A DNA stretch of 37,736 bases from a virus (IMGVR_UViG_3300037117_000228:1-37736); one strand, 5' to 3'. Shown: positions 7,737 through 15,248, counted from the stretch's first letter. Numbers and translations: made by a program. The notes: generated by a model from the letters alone, not told the origin.

Positions 7737-7954
7737 GACTTCTTTTTCTCCAGTAAATCCGTTGCGGCGTGTGAATTCGCGGAGGGACTTCCGGCTGCGC
7801 CGTCTTGCTGCCGAAGTCGTTCGGCACGCTCAATCTGTTCGGTCGTGGGGCGATCTGAAGGCTGAACTCGCTTCGCAGAATCTGGCTCCCACGCACGAGT
7901 AAGTCCTGCGAAGATGCCCCCTAATTTCTTCCGAAATGATTCGAGCGCATCCAT
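7733..7954 (-). CDS. Unknown small charged protein
   Basis: 73 aa, ATG at 7954 with a strong AGGAGGT site. The N-terminus is amphipathic (MDALESFRKKLGGIFAGL), and the rest is polar with a Glu/Arg/Gln helix (EQIERAERLRQQ) and a Lys tail. There is no known motif. It is coupled by GTGA to the HELAH gene and follows a 50-bp gap after the small CxxC protein. Confidence 0.7.
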   Translation of the reverse strand: MDALESFRKKLGGIFAGLTRAWEPDSAKRVQPSDRPTTEQIERAERLRQQDGAAGSPSANSHAATDLLEKKKS

Positions 7955-8004
7955 GTGACACCTCCTGCCTTTCGGCTATTCCTGCGCACGGTCGGGATTG
8001 TGCG

Positions 8005-8226
8005 TCAGGACTTTCCTCCGGACCGCTTGCGCAGTCGGAGATCATAGAAACGAATCGTATCTTGTTTCTTCCTCACGATAACTTTCAAACAAACCAAACA
8101 AGTAAGGCACCTTACCTCTTCTTGTTGCTTCGTTCCTTGCGTGCTGCCTTTCTCATTACGGATATAAACCCCGCACGGGGCGACAGTGGCCGTCTCTCCA
8201 TAATGTTTTGGGTAAGGCGGCTTCAT
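8005..8226 (-). CDS. Small putative zinc protein
   Basis: 73 aa. The start at 8226 (MKPPYPKHYG) follows GGAGGGG and overlaps the previous stop by 4 nt (ATGA). It has one isolated Cys (Cys17) and a CLTCLVC cluster (about 42-48), which could bind a metal ion, and a basic C-terminus (RKKQDTIRFYDLRLRKRSG). The function is unknown. It is a member of the coupled early operon. Confidence 0.68.
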   Translation of the reverse strand: MKPPYPKHYGETATVAPCGVYIRNEKGSTQGTKQQEEVRCLTCLVCLKVIVRKKQDTIRFYDLRLRKRSGGKS

Positions 8227-8747
8227 TGCCCCTCCTTCGTCTTTAATGACTCCGCGACTGCGCAACCCTTCTCCGTCACAGTGAATAACCATCTATTGGA
8301 AATGAGACCTTTAGCAGCGAGCCGCTTTTTAGCAGCCGAAATAGCGAGTACCGCACAGCGGTATTTCTTTCGCCAACGAAGCCATCGCTGCTCGGAGTCA
8401 CATATTCTCCCCCAGCGATCTCGGGTTTTCTCAAATCGCTCAATGCCATAAAACTCCCGAAGGATTGTCCGCAGATGGGGTAAAACGAAACTTGTGTACC
8501 GCACATATTCTGAAGGCGTGATTAATCCGTGACGAACGGCCATCGCTAACTCAGGTGCGCCGACTCGTTGCTTTTCGTAGAAGTGAACAAGTAAGTAGGA
8601 TTGCAGCAATGTGAGTCTGATTGAACAAAGTGCTGAATCGTGCCCTACGGATACTACAACCCGCCTGCCTCGCGGTCTGATTGAACAAAGTGCTGAATCA
8701 GCCGCCGTGCTAAGAGTTCTCTTTACATGGTTGAACGGTTCCGTCAT
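8223..8747 (-). CDS. Unknown protein with an internal repeat
   Basis: 174 aa, coupled to the AlkB-like gene by ATGA at 8747..8744. The C-terminal 60 residues are basic and may form a winged-helix-like unit (AAKKRLAAKGLISNRWLFTVTEKG), suggesting DNA binding. The N-terminus contains DSALCSIR twice. At the DNA level this is an exact 25-bp direct repeat (8615..8639 and 8675..8699) exactly 60 bp apart, so in frame. That is unusual for an otherwise unique gene and may reflect a recent duplication. Confidence 0.68.
   Translation of the reverse strand: MTEPFNHVKRTLSTAADSALCSIRPRGRRVVVSVGHDSALCSIRLTLLQSYLLVHFYEKQRVGAPELAMAVRHGLITPSEYVRYTSFVLPHLRTILREFYGIERFEKTRDRWGRICDSEQRWLRWRKKYRCAVLAISAAKKRLAAKGLISNRWLFTVTEKGCAVAESLKTKEGQ
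8615..8699. repeat. 25-bp direct repeat, 60 bp apart
   Basis: The same 25 bases (starting GTCTGATTGAACAAAG) occur at 8615..8639 and 8675..8699. The distance is a multiple of three and keeps the reading frame. The 35 bp between them are not repeated. Confidence 0.85.
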
Positions 8748-9541
8748 ATAACCTCCTGCATTTCTAAACGTTTTGCACGCCCTGCAATCTGCGCCGCTTC
8801 GTATTCCGCTTCCCGCTCTTTAAGAATCTCCCGCGCTTCGGATGTCGTCTTTGCATTCTTGATAAATGTCTTCGTTAAAATAAGTGGGATGTAGCGGAAG
8901 ATTACAGAGAACTTCATACCGCACGGAACGGGGCTGCGCTTCATAGAGTGGTACATCTTGTACTGTTCTTGGGGAAAGAATGTTAGCAGTGATCCCGACG
9001 TGAGTGGGACGCGAGCAAACTTATGAAAGATCGGCATCGCATAAGTCAACGTGAACTCGCGCGTAGCACCGACAGAGATTTGAAAGATGTGTCCGGGGTT
9101 ACTATCCTTATGGGAAAACACGTGGCTGTTACCGTCGGGATGCAAATTGATCTGGATAGAGTTAAGCGTGCAGTCATACTTCTCCTCAAGACGAGTTTGC
9201 AAGATGGCTAAAAACGGCGGAGCATCGCCCGACGATGCGACGCGATACATCTGGGGCACGCAATCGTTATAGGCTTGCCGAGGACCGTACTGTGTTGTCA
9301 GATGGCAGGCTTCATCCGTGCACGAGCCCGTCTCGAACTTGAAGTGAGGCAGCCGTTTTAGATTGTCGAATAAAACTTGCGCTTCCTTCACGCCGAGAAA
9401 ATGGGGGATGAGTTCGAACTTAGGAGCCGGAGGCAATCCCTTTTTCATCTCATAGTCGAGTTTCACAAACTCGTCCTTTGACAAAAACTTTTTGAGATGA
9501 GCGTAACTATGGGGCGGCTGGATTGGTCTTCGTTTTTTCAT
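8744..9541 (-). CDS. AlkB-like 2-oxoglutarate/Fe(II) dioxygenase
   Basis: 265 aa. The double-stranded beta-helix core lies at about 125-220. NSIQINLHPDGN leads to the metal motif HKD (His144, Asp146), and the distal ligand is YHSM (His198). Then come Lys210 and Arg216 in MKFSVIFRY, at the place of the AlkB R-x5-R 2-oxoglutarate motif, with the first Arg replaced by Lys. AlkB enzymes remove alkyl groups from DNA or RNA bases; phage versions may repair the genome or oxidise bases for protection. The N-terminal 70 residues and the basic helical tail are extra. It is coupled by ATGA to both neighbours in the early operon. Confidence 0.8.
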   Translation of the reverse strand: MKKRRPIQPPHSYAHLKKFLSKDEFVKLDYEMKKGLPPAPKFELIPHFLGVKEAQVLFDNLKRLPHFKFETGSCTDEACHLTTQYGPRQAYNDCVPQMYRVASSGDAPPFLAILQTRLEEKYDCTLNSIQINLHPDGNSHVFSHKDSNPGHIFQISVGATREFTLTYAMPIFHKFARVPLTSGSLLTFFPQEQYKMYHSMKRSPVPCGMKFSVIFRYIPLILTKTFIKNAKTTSEAREILKEREAEYEAAQIAGRAKRLEMQEVI

Positions 9542-10227
9542 GATTCATGCCTTGCGGAGATAGGCGGATTAAACAGACGAGCAAGAGCGGCAATCGTTTC
9601 AGCGTGTAAAACCCATCCAGAAAAATCTAACTTATACCCGTCCTCAACTTTTTCTATTCTAGGAACAATGTCGTCGGGATCGCCACCGTCAAAAAGAGCC
9701 TGCAAGTCTTCCGCCTTCGTAGGAATAACAAATCCCTCAAGAAGACGATCATAGAAATGACAAAGTTCCAAGCAACTACTTTCGCTGCCTTCAGTCACCT
9801 TAGTTTTCTTCTCGTTTGCGGCTTTCTTCTTGGCGTCGTTATTCTTTTTCGCTTTAGCCTTGCGTGCGTGACTGCCGTTGTGCTTCTCATCAATACCGAG
9901 ACCATCTAACAGCCGGTACGCTGCCCTTACCGCGGCATCTAGGTTTTGATGGTGTTTACGAATATAGGTGTCAACGTATCCCCCTTCTCCTAAGAACGTG
10001 AGGCAGCCGCCTATCTTCTCGCCGCCCTGCATTCTTATTTTTGCGGACACGATGAGATTCTTGGCAGCGGTGTAGCAAACAATCGTACCGACTAGGGACG
10101 CTTCTAGGTTTCTGTGCAGCACGGCTGCGGACATGGAGTTGCATTCGTCAACAGACGGAATGTGCTGCGCACTTACCGGAGATGACAAAATGTCATCTTC
10201 TCTTTTGACGAGAGTAGAAGTTGTCAT
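9538..10227 (-). CDS. Unknown early protein with basic linker
   Basis: 229 aa, start overlapping the previous stop (ATGA at 10227). Residues 45-110 form a helical unit (VGTIVCYTAAKNLIVSAKIRMQ, then GCLTFLGEGGYVDTY) that faintly recalls phage DUF3102-type proteins. Residues 115-145 are a Lys/Ala linker (KAKAKKNNDAKKKAANEKK). The C-terminal 80 residues are acidic. The function is not recognised; the linker suggests nucleic-acid contact. Confidence 0.68.
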   Translation of the reverse strand: MTTSTLVKREDDILSSPVSAQHIPSVDECNSMSAAVLHRNLEASLVGTIVCYTAAKNLIVSAKIRMQGGEKIGGCLTFLGEGGYVDTYIRKHHQNLDAAVRAAYRLLDGLGIDEKHNGSHARKAKAKKNNDAKKKAANEKKTKVTEGSESSCLELCHFYDRLLEGFVIPTKAEDLQALFDGGDPDDIVPRIEKVEDGYKLDFSGWVLHAETIAALARLFNPPISARHES

Positions 10228-10718
10228 AGCACTTCACCTCTTCGCAGATGTTCAACGATGTGATTTGCGATTTGAGCCTGTTCTGTTTCGTTGAAGTTTT
10301 CAAATCGCTTGTCCAGATATTTCGTGATGCGTTCGCAGACTGCGGAAACGTCTTTCCCTGTGGTAATGTTTCTTTTCTTGTTACCACCTGCCAGCATATA
10401 CCTCACAGTGCGAGCGGTTTTGCCTAGAACGGCAGGACACCACTTTGCAAAACTCGTTTCGCCACCGATACTGGGGCGAGTGCCGTCTACGTTTTTCTTG
10501 CGAGGCAGATGCTTGAAGCGGCGAAGGACTTCACGGACGAAGGGTTCAAGGATTTTCAAAGAGTTGATGTTGCCGTGGAAGTTGGAGCGAATATGGGCAC
10601 AGAGTTCTTCATTACTGGCGTCGTGACGCACGTCCAATAAAGCAACGACTTGGGGGATGGTGGAAACAGAATGTGGAAGGGACTGCGATGGGGCGGTAAT
10701 CGTGGACTGGGACGACAT
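10224..10718 (-). CDS. First gene of the leftward early operon, unknown
   Basis: 164 aa, ATG at 10718 with a strong AGGAGG site. It follows the promoter at 10817..10846, so it should be the first and most strongly read gene of the leftward operon. The N-terminus is Ser/Thr/Pro-rich. The middle is basic (VLRRFKHLPRKKNVDG, TARTVRYMLAGGNKKRN), as expected of a DNA-binding protein. No domain is recognised. By position it could be an early regulator. Confidence 0.7.
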   Translation of the reverse strand: MSSQSTITAPSQSLPHSVSTIPQVVALLDVRHDASNEELCAHIRSNFHGNINSLKILEPFVREVLRRFKHLPRKKNVDGTRPSIGGETSFAKWCPAVLGKTARTVRYMLAGGNKKRNITTGKDVSAVCERITKYLDKRFENFNETEQAQIANHIVEHLRRGEVL

Positions 10719-10816
10719 TGGATACCTCCTGCTATTCCGATTTGTTATGCCGTGCTAGACAACTCCCGTCCTACGGGGTGGTTCGTCGGTCATGCCTGCG
10801 ACTTGCCGACTCTCAA

Positions 10817-10846
10817 ACTCTATCATAGGTATAGTACCCCTGTCAA
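10817..10846 (-). promoter_or_regulatory. Leftward early promoter with internal dyad
   Basis: Minus strand: -35 TTGACA (10846..10841), 18-bp spacer, -10 TAGAGT (10822..10817). A GGTA-TAG-TACC dyad (10828..10838) sits in the spacer, where a bound repressor would block polymerase. The first gene starts about 100 bp downstream. Confidence 0.65.
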
Positions 10847-10991
10847 GCCTTTTCTCGACTTTCTTCTTGACATGACGACCGAGGCGTGAGTGGGAACGGA
10901 AAGGTGTTTGGGCGGCCTAGCGCGATAGGATGGGCGTCGGTAGACATAAAAGGAAGAGAATTTCAGCCCGCACAGACGCCTCGATTATCGC
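10847..10991. other. Divergent control region between the two main operons
   Basis: No gene is seen between the leftward and rightward promoters. An 8-bp inverted repeat CGAGGCGT/ACGCCTCG (10880..10887 and 10976..10983) spans it. It is the main switch region for early versus accessory transcription. Confidence 0.5.
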
Positions 10992-11034
10992 TTGACATGC
11001 GTATAACACTCGTGATACGCTTGTCGCATGTCAA
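10992..11034 (+). promoter_or_regulatory. Rightward promoter and RHH operator
   Basis: TTGACA at 10992 with a weak -10 (ATACGC, 11015..11020) places the transcript start at about the ATG at 11028. A perfect 10-bp inverted repeat TTGACATGCG/CGCATGTCAA (10992..11001, 11025..11034) covers both the -35 box and the start codon. A second inverted pair, GCGTAT/ATACGC, lies inside it. This looks like an autoregulatory operator. Confidence 0.68.
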
Positions 11035-11177
11035 CACCCAAGAAATTGACAGCGGTTCGGATTAAACAGCGTGATTGGGACGCGCTAGCCCGTCTCGCTA
11101 AGAAGGAAGATGAAACGATTAGCAGTCTGATCCAACGATCCATTCGGGAGCTCTTGGAGAGAAACGAAAAGAAGTAA
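11028..11177 (+). CDS. Ribbon-helix-helix regulator, leaderless
   Basis: 49 aa. The short form KLTAVRIKQRDWDALARLAK, then ETISSLIQRSIRELLER, is a textbook ribbon-helix-helix (Arc/CopG) fold: a beta strand with alternating polar residues, then two helices. These proteins bind DNA as dimers on short repeats. Its gene has no 5' leader and no Shine-Dalgarno site, and its start codon lies in the right half of a 10-bp dyad, so it probably represses itself. It shares LTAVR with the second RHH protein (31362..31544). It heads the rightward accessory block. Confidence 0.85.
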   Translation: MSTPKKLTAVRIKQRDWDALARLAKKEDETISSLIQRSIRELLERNEKK

Positions 11178-11239
11178 CGGGACACCCGGACGCTGAAACG
11201 TCCGAATGCCCCTAACCCGGTCGCCTTATAGGAGGCAAC

Positions 11240-11479
11240 ATGGCTGTCACAAATTCTACCCCGCAATTAAGCTCTCGCGCTGAACGGGTTTTCCAATCCG
11301 CCCACAAACTAGCTGTCAATAAGTCGTGGCAAAAAGAGCAAAGAGCGTGTGAGATATTTCGGCTTGAATCAATCCAGCGCGATCCTTCAGCCACGGGGGA
11401 AGAGAAGTCCATAGCCGCCGACATGCTCGCGCACTGGCAGACGCCGGAGCCGGTCGTAGTTCGCGCGGCGGCACGTTAA
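11240..11479 (+). CDS. Unknown small soluble protein
   Basis: 79 aa with a strong AGGAGG site. It is helical and charged (SSRAERVFQSAHKLAVNKSWQ, then EEKSIAADMLAHW), with no membrane segment. It is the second gene after the RHH regulator, but it shows no RelE, PIN or other toxin signature, so I do not call it a toxin. The function is unknown. Confidence 0.68.
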   Translation: MAVTNSTPQLSSRAERVFQSAHKLAVNKSWQKEQRACEIFRLESIQRDPSATGEEKSIAADMLAHWQTPEPVVVRAAAR

Positions 11480-11505
11480 CAGTTCGTTTACTCCTAGGGC
11501 AGTGT

Positions 11506-11529
11506 TATCCGGCTCTGGCGGGCCGGATA
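11506..11529. other. Hairpin between two accessory genes
   Basis: Perfect 8-bp stem TATCCGGC/GCCGGATA with an 8-nt loop in the 83-bp gap before the membrane gene. No T-run follows, so it is more likely an RNA processing or stability element than a terminator. Confidence 0.5.
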
Positions 11530-11562
11530 GCGAAGTCCTAAGAGATAGTAAAGGAGGAACAA

Positions 11563-11907
11563 ATGGGCGTGTTTCTAATTTATGTAGCTCTTTGGTTTGT
11601 GTTTTGCCAAGGGTTTCTCGGAAAAGACGACAAGTTTTTGTCCCTGTCTACATACATCATTACTCCGACAGCGATAGTGATGTGGACGTTAGAGGCTTTC
11701 GTTTCAAGTACTGAACCTGCGGTTTCAGGTGAAAAGATAGCGGCACGCGCGGCAATCGGAGCAGTCTTTGGGCTCGTCTATTGCGTTTTGTATGCTAACG
11801 AGTTACGCACTGAAAAACGATTCCCACTAATGGCCGGGATAGTAGCTGTAATTTGCAGCGTCGGCTATACGTTGATATGTTTCGGTCTTCTGAACCACTT
11901 AGGCTAA
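11563..11907 (+). CDS. Integral membrane protein
   Basis: 114 aa with an AAAGGAGG site. Four hydrophobic segments (about 2-20, 28-47, 60-78 and 88-110) fill most of the protein, connected by short charged loops (GKDDKF, NELRTEKRF). It is an inner-membrane protein of unknown function; a holin is conceivable but nothing specific supports it. It lies in the accessory block among other membrane and secreted proteins. Confidence 0.72.
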   Translation: MGVFLIYVALWFVFCQGFLGKDDKFLSLSTYIITPTAIVMWTLEAFVSSTEPAVSGEKIAARAAIGAVFGLVYCVLYANELRTEKRFPLMAGIVAVICSVGYTLICFGLLNHLG

Positions 11908-11925
11908 AGCAATAAGGAGGCGACT

Positions 11926-12318
11926 ATGCTACCCGATAAACCGTGGGGCGAAATGACGGAATCCGAAAAAGCAGAAGAGCGCAAGGCGCTTTATGCAAAA
12001 CATCCGTGCGGCGAAGACCTAGAATCCCCGTGGAGGAAGTGCGGCGAACCATCGGCGGACAGTCGAAGCGAACGCGGAAGTGACGGCACATATTACCTCT
12101 GTGCCGAGCATCTTACTAAATGGGATGCGCGAGTTATTGAAGATCGGAAGAATCAACAGCGTTGGAATCGCACTGACCGAAATTCGAACCGTTTTCAATG
12201 GGTTTGCGCCGTCGCCTCAATCGCTCTTTGTACCTATTTTGCAGGTCCTATGATCGCGTTGCTTGCCTTGATAGCCGGATCAGTTCTATATCTAGCTTTA
12301 AAAGCGAGCGCACGATGA
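11926..12318 (+). CDS. Membrane-anchored protein with Cys/His pair
   Basis: 130 aa with an AAGGAGG site. The soluble N-terminal 85 residues are charged and contain spaced cysteines (HPCGED, WRKCGEP, YYLCAEHLTKWD) that could form a small metal-binding knuckle. The C-terminus has two hydrophobic helices (about 92-106 and 108-125). A cytoplasmic domain anchored to the inner membrane is the simplest reading. It is coupled by ATGA to the next frame. Confidence 0.7.
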   Translation: MLPDKPWGEMTESEKAEERKALYAKHPCGEDLESPWRKCGEPSADSRSERGSDGTYYLCAEHLTKWDARVIEDRKNQQRWNRTDRNSNRFQWVCAVASIALCTYFAGPMIALLALIAGSVLYLALKASAR

Positions 12319-12580
12319 AAACCCTCGTTATCGCTCTCTTGCTAGCCGCAACCCTGATGAGCCTCTTTATTTGGCAAGGGCACCGTTCGGCAGAACGGTT
12401 GGCGTGGGCGTCGTCCGACACAGGCGAGTGTCCGGCATTCACTTCGCGGTTGAAGGGACATGGAATACACAGCTTGTCGTTTCATCTGATGATCCTTACG
12501 TATCGGACGGTACGTTGGCTTGGCTCGCGGTCCTGTTCGGATTTTTAGTTGCGTTGGTAGCCGTTTTCGGACGGAATTAG
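12315..12580 (+). pseudogene. Small membrane-protein locus with two competing frames
   Basis: An ATG at 12315, coupled to the previous gene by ATGA, opens a clear signal/membrane helix (MKTLVIALLLAATLMSLFIW). This frame runs to 12548 but turns into unconvincing sequence. A second frame, open from 12371 to 12580, ends in an equally clear membrane helix (LAWLAVLFGFLVALVAVFG). A protein with both helices would need a frameshift around 12375-12420. So this is either a broken gene, two overlapping genes or a sequencing indel. The next gene's ribosome site overlaps the second frame's stop, which favours that frame as the real 3' end. Confidence 0.45.
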
Positions 12581-12588
12581 GAGGCTTC

Positions 12589-12927
12589 ATGAAATTCACT
12601 ATTGCGGTTTTCGCAATGCTCGTGGCGCTGCCGACATTCGCGCAGTCTACAATTCGTATCGCGCTGACACCACGCTCTAACGTTCCTTCCAATGTTGTCG
12701 CCAAGGATATGGACAAGCGGTGCCCCGGCATGGTCCTGACGCTCGACGGCGAGCACGCGGACTATTTGCTTGAGGGCGAGGCGGTATATGCGATCAACGG
12801 AATCAATATCATTCGCGTCCAGTACACGCTCTTCGCACCCAACGGCGATACGCTCATGCATACGAATCCGCGCAATCACGGGAGCGGAATGAAAGACGTG
12901 TGCGCGTATATTGAGTCACGAAAGTAA
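12589..12927 (+). CDS. Small secreted protein
   Basis: 112 aa. ATG at 12589 after AGGAGG. The first 19 residues are a Sec signal peptide (MKFTIAVFAMLVALPTFAQ). The mature part contains ADYLLEGEAVYAINGINIIRVQYTLFAPNG, a beta-rich pattern like small periplasmic proteins whose family I cannot name, and two cysteines (about positions 43 and 106) that could form a disulfide. It is probably periplasmic. It sits in the accessory block between membrane proteins. Confidence 0.7.
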   Translation: MKFTIAVFAMLVALPTFAQSTIRIALTPRSNVPSNVVAKDMDKRCPGMVLTLDGEHADYLLEGEAVYAINGINIIRVQYTLFAPNGDTLMHTNPRNHGSGMKDVCAYIESRK

Positions 12928-13010
12928 AGTTCTAGCAGTAAGTAGCGCAGCGGAGCCCCTGCTTCAACAGGGACCCCGCCACTTGTTAACACAACGGAGG
13001 TAATTCCGTC

Positions 13011-13442
13011 ATGCGAACCGCCAGCAATTTATCACGCTTCTTTATTTTCGCCGCGCTGTTAATCCTTTTCGTTCCTGTCGTACGTGCACAGGACGATTCC
13101 GCTGTACTCCACCACAGTTTTATCAAGAGCAAGGGCTTTTGGTTTCGTATGGGCCTTGTTGGCACTGCGGCTTTAGGTGATACGTGGTCAACCGAACAAG
13201 GTCCCCATGGTGAATGGACCGAGAGAAATCCCCTATTTGACGGTGGCGAACCCGGTTGGGGCCGAATGATTGGCGAAGGCGCGCCGTTTGAATTCGGCAT
13301 CGCGTACGGGTCATGGCGCATGTCACATGCCCGAAGTCCCATAGTTCGAAAACTCTCTTGGGCACCTATCGTCGTAGACCTTGCCGCGCATGTTTGGGCG
13401 ATAGACCAGAACGAGCGTTTCCGTTCGAAATATAAAAACTAG
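13011..13442 (+). CDS. Secreted or membrane-associated unknown protein
   Basis: 143 aa. ATG at 13011 after GGAGGT. A signal peptide ends near VVRAQ (about residue 27). The mature protein has weakly hydrophobic segments (FRMGLVGTAALGDTWSTEQG and KLSWAPIVVDLAAHVWAID) and an E-RNPLF motif. I have the impression of similar small exported proteins in Acidobacteria, but cannot confirm it. The function is unknown. Confidence 0.68.
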   Translation: MRTASNLSRFFIFAALLILFVPVVRAQDDSAVLHHSFIKSKGFWFRMGLVGTAALGDTWSTEQGPHGEWTERNPLFDGGEPGWGRMIGEGAPFEFGIAYGSWRMSHARSPIVRKLSWAPIVVDLAAHVWAIDQNERFRSKYKN

Positions 13443-13462
13443 CCTACGGATGGGTGGCGGCG

Positions 13463-13594
13463 ATGAATTCTGAATCGGTAGCCGACGCGCTGGCACTCAT
13501 TGTTGGCGCGGCATTAATCGCATGCCTTTTTTCTTTGATGATTTGGCCGCGGCTAAAGGACGAACTGAAGAAATTCTTTCGGAGGAAAAAATGA
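13463..13594 (+). CDS. Single-span membrane microprotein
   Basis: 43 aa, ATG at 13463. One membrane helix (ALALIVGAALIACLFSLMIW, about 8-27) is followed by a strongly basic tail (PRLKDELKKFFRRKK), giving an N-out/C-in topology. It overlaps the next microprotein by ATGA, and its last codons carry that gene's GGAGG site. Function unknown; such peptides can be holin-like, toxic or subunits of envelope complexes. Confidence 0.6.
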   Translation: MNSESVADALALIVGAALIACLFSLMIWPRLKDELKKFFRRKK

Positions 13595-13728
13595 CTTTGT
13601 GCGACCGAACGAAAGTGATTGTCGGGATTGTCACCATCTTTTTGATGGTCGGGCTGTTCTTATTCGTTGACCGACACCACGTCACCCTGGCTGGCGCGTG
13701 GGCAGCCGTCGCCACGTCGCGCAGATAG
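13591..13728 (+). CDS. Single-span membrane microprotein
   Basis: 45 aa. The ATG overlaps the preceding stop (ATGA) and has GGAGG 6 nt upstream. One membrane helix (KVIVGIVTIFLMVGLFLFV, about 8-26) is followed by a short His/Ala-rich tail. The tight coupling suggests the two microproteins act as a pair. I do not recognise either. Confidence 0.6.
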   Translation: MTLCDRTKVIVGIVTIFLMVGLFLFVDRHHVTLAGAWAAVATSRR

Positions 13729-13779
13729 TTTCGGGAAAGAAACCCTGACCCAGTAAGTTCGTCCCGCTGGCAGGATGCA

Positions 13780-15234
13780 ATGGGAGCACCGCGTCACATG
13801 AGAAAAGCACTCAACAGATGTCTTCTTGTAGCAGCCGCAATCTTATTCAGCGGTATCGTGCCTGCGTATGGTTGGCAATGTTCCTCGCCAAATGCCGTGA
13901 GAGTCCAAGTTCCGAATGGTACAACGGGTTCGGGCACTGGAGACGGTTTGGGTCAAGTTGTTACGGATGGCGGGCTTACTTTTGAATGCGAAGTCTTGCC
14001 GACTTCAGACCCTAGCACCACCAGCAACGTTAACAAAAATCAGAACACTAATACATCCACGGCGACAGGGGGAAGCGCGACAGGTCAGGCAGTTAATGTG
14101 AGCGGCATTGAGAATTCCGTGCCGATCAATTCGCCAACGTCGTCTAGCTCTTCCACGACTGGCGCGTCTACATCGAACGTCAGCGGTTCGGGTAACTCAA
14201 AGGCGAATGCAACCGGGGGCGCAGGTGGTTCCAGTTCGTCCACGGGTGTCGCAGGTCCTACAGTCAGCGGAATTTCGGAGGGTGACAATCTTTCCACGCT
14301 GAGTCCGACAAGCACCAGCACGTCAGCGGGAGGAAATGCAACAGGCGGGGCCGTAAAGAACTCCGGCAATAGCACGGCCACTGGCGGCTCGGCATCCAGC
14401 GGTTCGGGTAGCGCGACTGCCAGCGGTATTGGCAACAGTGTGAACACCGGAACGCAGAACAGCAACACGGCGACTGGTGGAGCGGGTGGCGCAGGTGGTA
14501 AAGGCGGTACAGGAGTCGGCATCGGCGGGAATCAGTCACAAGCGCAGAAGATTTCAAACTCGGGTAATTCTTCGAACAAAGTTACCACGTCCACGACGGT
14601 TTCCCCAACCAATACGAACACTGTTTCACCGACACAAACCAATTCGCAGAGCACGACTACTTCCGCGAATGGCAATGGCGATGGATCAAACAACGCGAGC
14701 TATTCCAGCGTTGTGAATACCCCCCGTCAAGTTGCGACCGCGATTGCACCCGCACAGTTTCCGAGTGCATCGTGCTTCAAGACGTTTGGAGCGGCGGGAC
14801 AGGCTGGCACCTTCGGATTCTCGATGGGCGGCGGCAAGATAGACCGCGATTGCAGCGCGAGAGAATTGGCTCGCTCTTTCGTGGGTATCAACAACATGAC
14901 GGCAGCGGCAAAAGTTCTGTGCTCTACTGCGGACGCGAAGCGCGCCAAGTTGACGATGGAAGATTGTCTCGCCATCTCCGCGCCCGTAGCTCCAGTTGCC
15001 CAGGAAGAAGAACCACGGGAACGTGAGCGCATGGAGCCGACTATCGTGGTTCCTACGCCTAGCGTTGTTGTGAACCTTCCCCCGACGACAGTAGCGGCGG
15101 CAGTCATACCGCAGGCAGCACCCGCCGATCCTATCGTGGTAGCCGCAGCCAAAGTGCCACATCGGCACCACGTTGCGCCATGCCCTGTTGTGACCAACGA
15201 TAATATTTCCAAGGTCGCACCAGCACAGCAGTAG
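13780..15234 (+). CDS. Long Ser/Thr/Gly/Asn-rich secreted protein
   Basis: 484 aa from the ATG at 13780; an ATG at 13798 (MRKALNRCLL) is also possible. A signal peptide ends near PAYG (about residue 31). Residues 75-305 are low-complexity Ser/Thr/Gly/Asn with repeated TATGGSA- and SGSGNS-like units, as in surface stalks and adhesins. Residues 320-390 form a compact domain with three cysteines (SASCFKTFGAAGQ, IDRDCSARELAR, AAAKVLCSTADAK). It also ends in a Pro/Val-rich tail with a His cluster. It is probably an exported surface fibre or linker protein. The exact role is unknown. Confidence 0.72.
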   Translation: MGAPRHMRKALNRCLLVAAAILFSGIVPAYGWQCSSPNAVRVQVPNGTTGSGTGDGLGQVVTDGGLTFECEVLPTSDPSTTSNVNKNQNTNTSTATGGSATGQAVNVSGIENSVPINSPTSSSSSTTGASTSNVSGSGNSKANATGGAGGSSSSTGVAGPTVSGISEGDNLSTLSPTSTSTSAGGNATGGAVKNSGNSTATGGSASSGSGSATASGIGNSVNTGTQNSNTATGGAGGAGGKGGTGVGIGGNQSQAQKISNSGNSSNKVTTSTTVSPTNTNTVSPTQTNSQSTTTSANGNGDGSNNASYSSVVNTPRQVATAIAPAQFPSASCFKTFGAAGQAGTFGFSMGGGKIDRDCSARELARSFVGINNMTAAAKVLCSTADAKRAKLTMEDCLAISAPVAPVAQEEEPRERERMEPTIVVPTPSVVVNLPPTTVAAAVIPQAAPADPIVVAAAKVPHRHHVAPCPVVTNDNISKVAPAQQ

Positions 15235-15248
15235 TCACCAACCCGAGA

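Noticed and set aside
11028-11479. Toxin-antitoxin pair (RHH protein plus the 79-aa gene)
   Set aside because: The 79-aa protein has no RelE, PIN, Fic or MazF signature, and the RHH gene alone has operator-type autoregulation; the gap between them is 62 bp.
14085-14522. 145-codon minus-strand Pro/Val-rich frame
   Set aside because: It is the mirror of the Ser/Thr/Gly low-complexity part of the secreted protein; the Pro/Val/Ala pattern is the expected antisense product.
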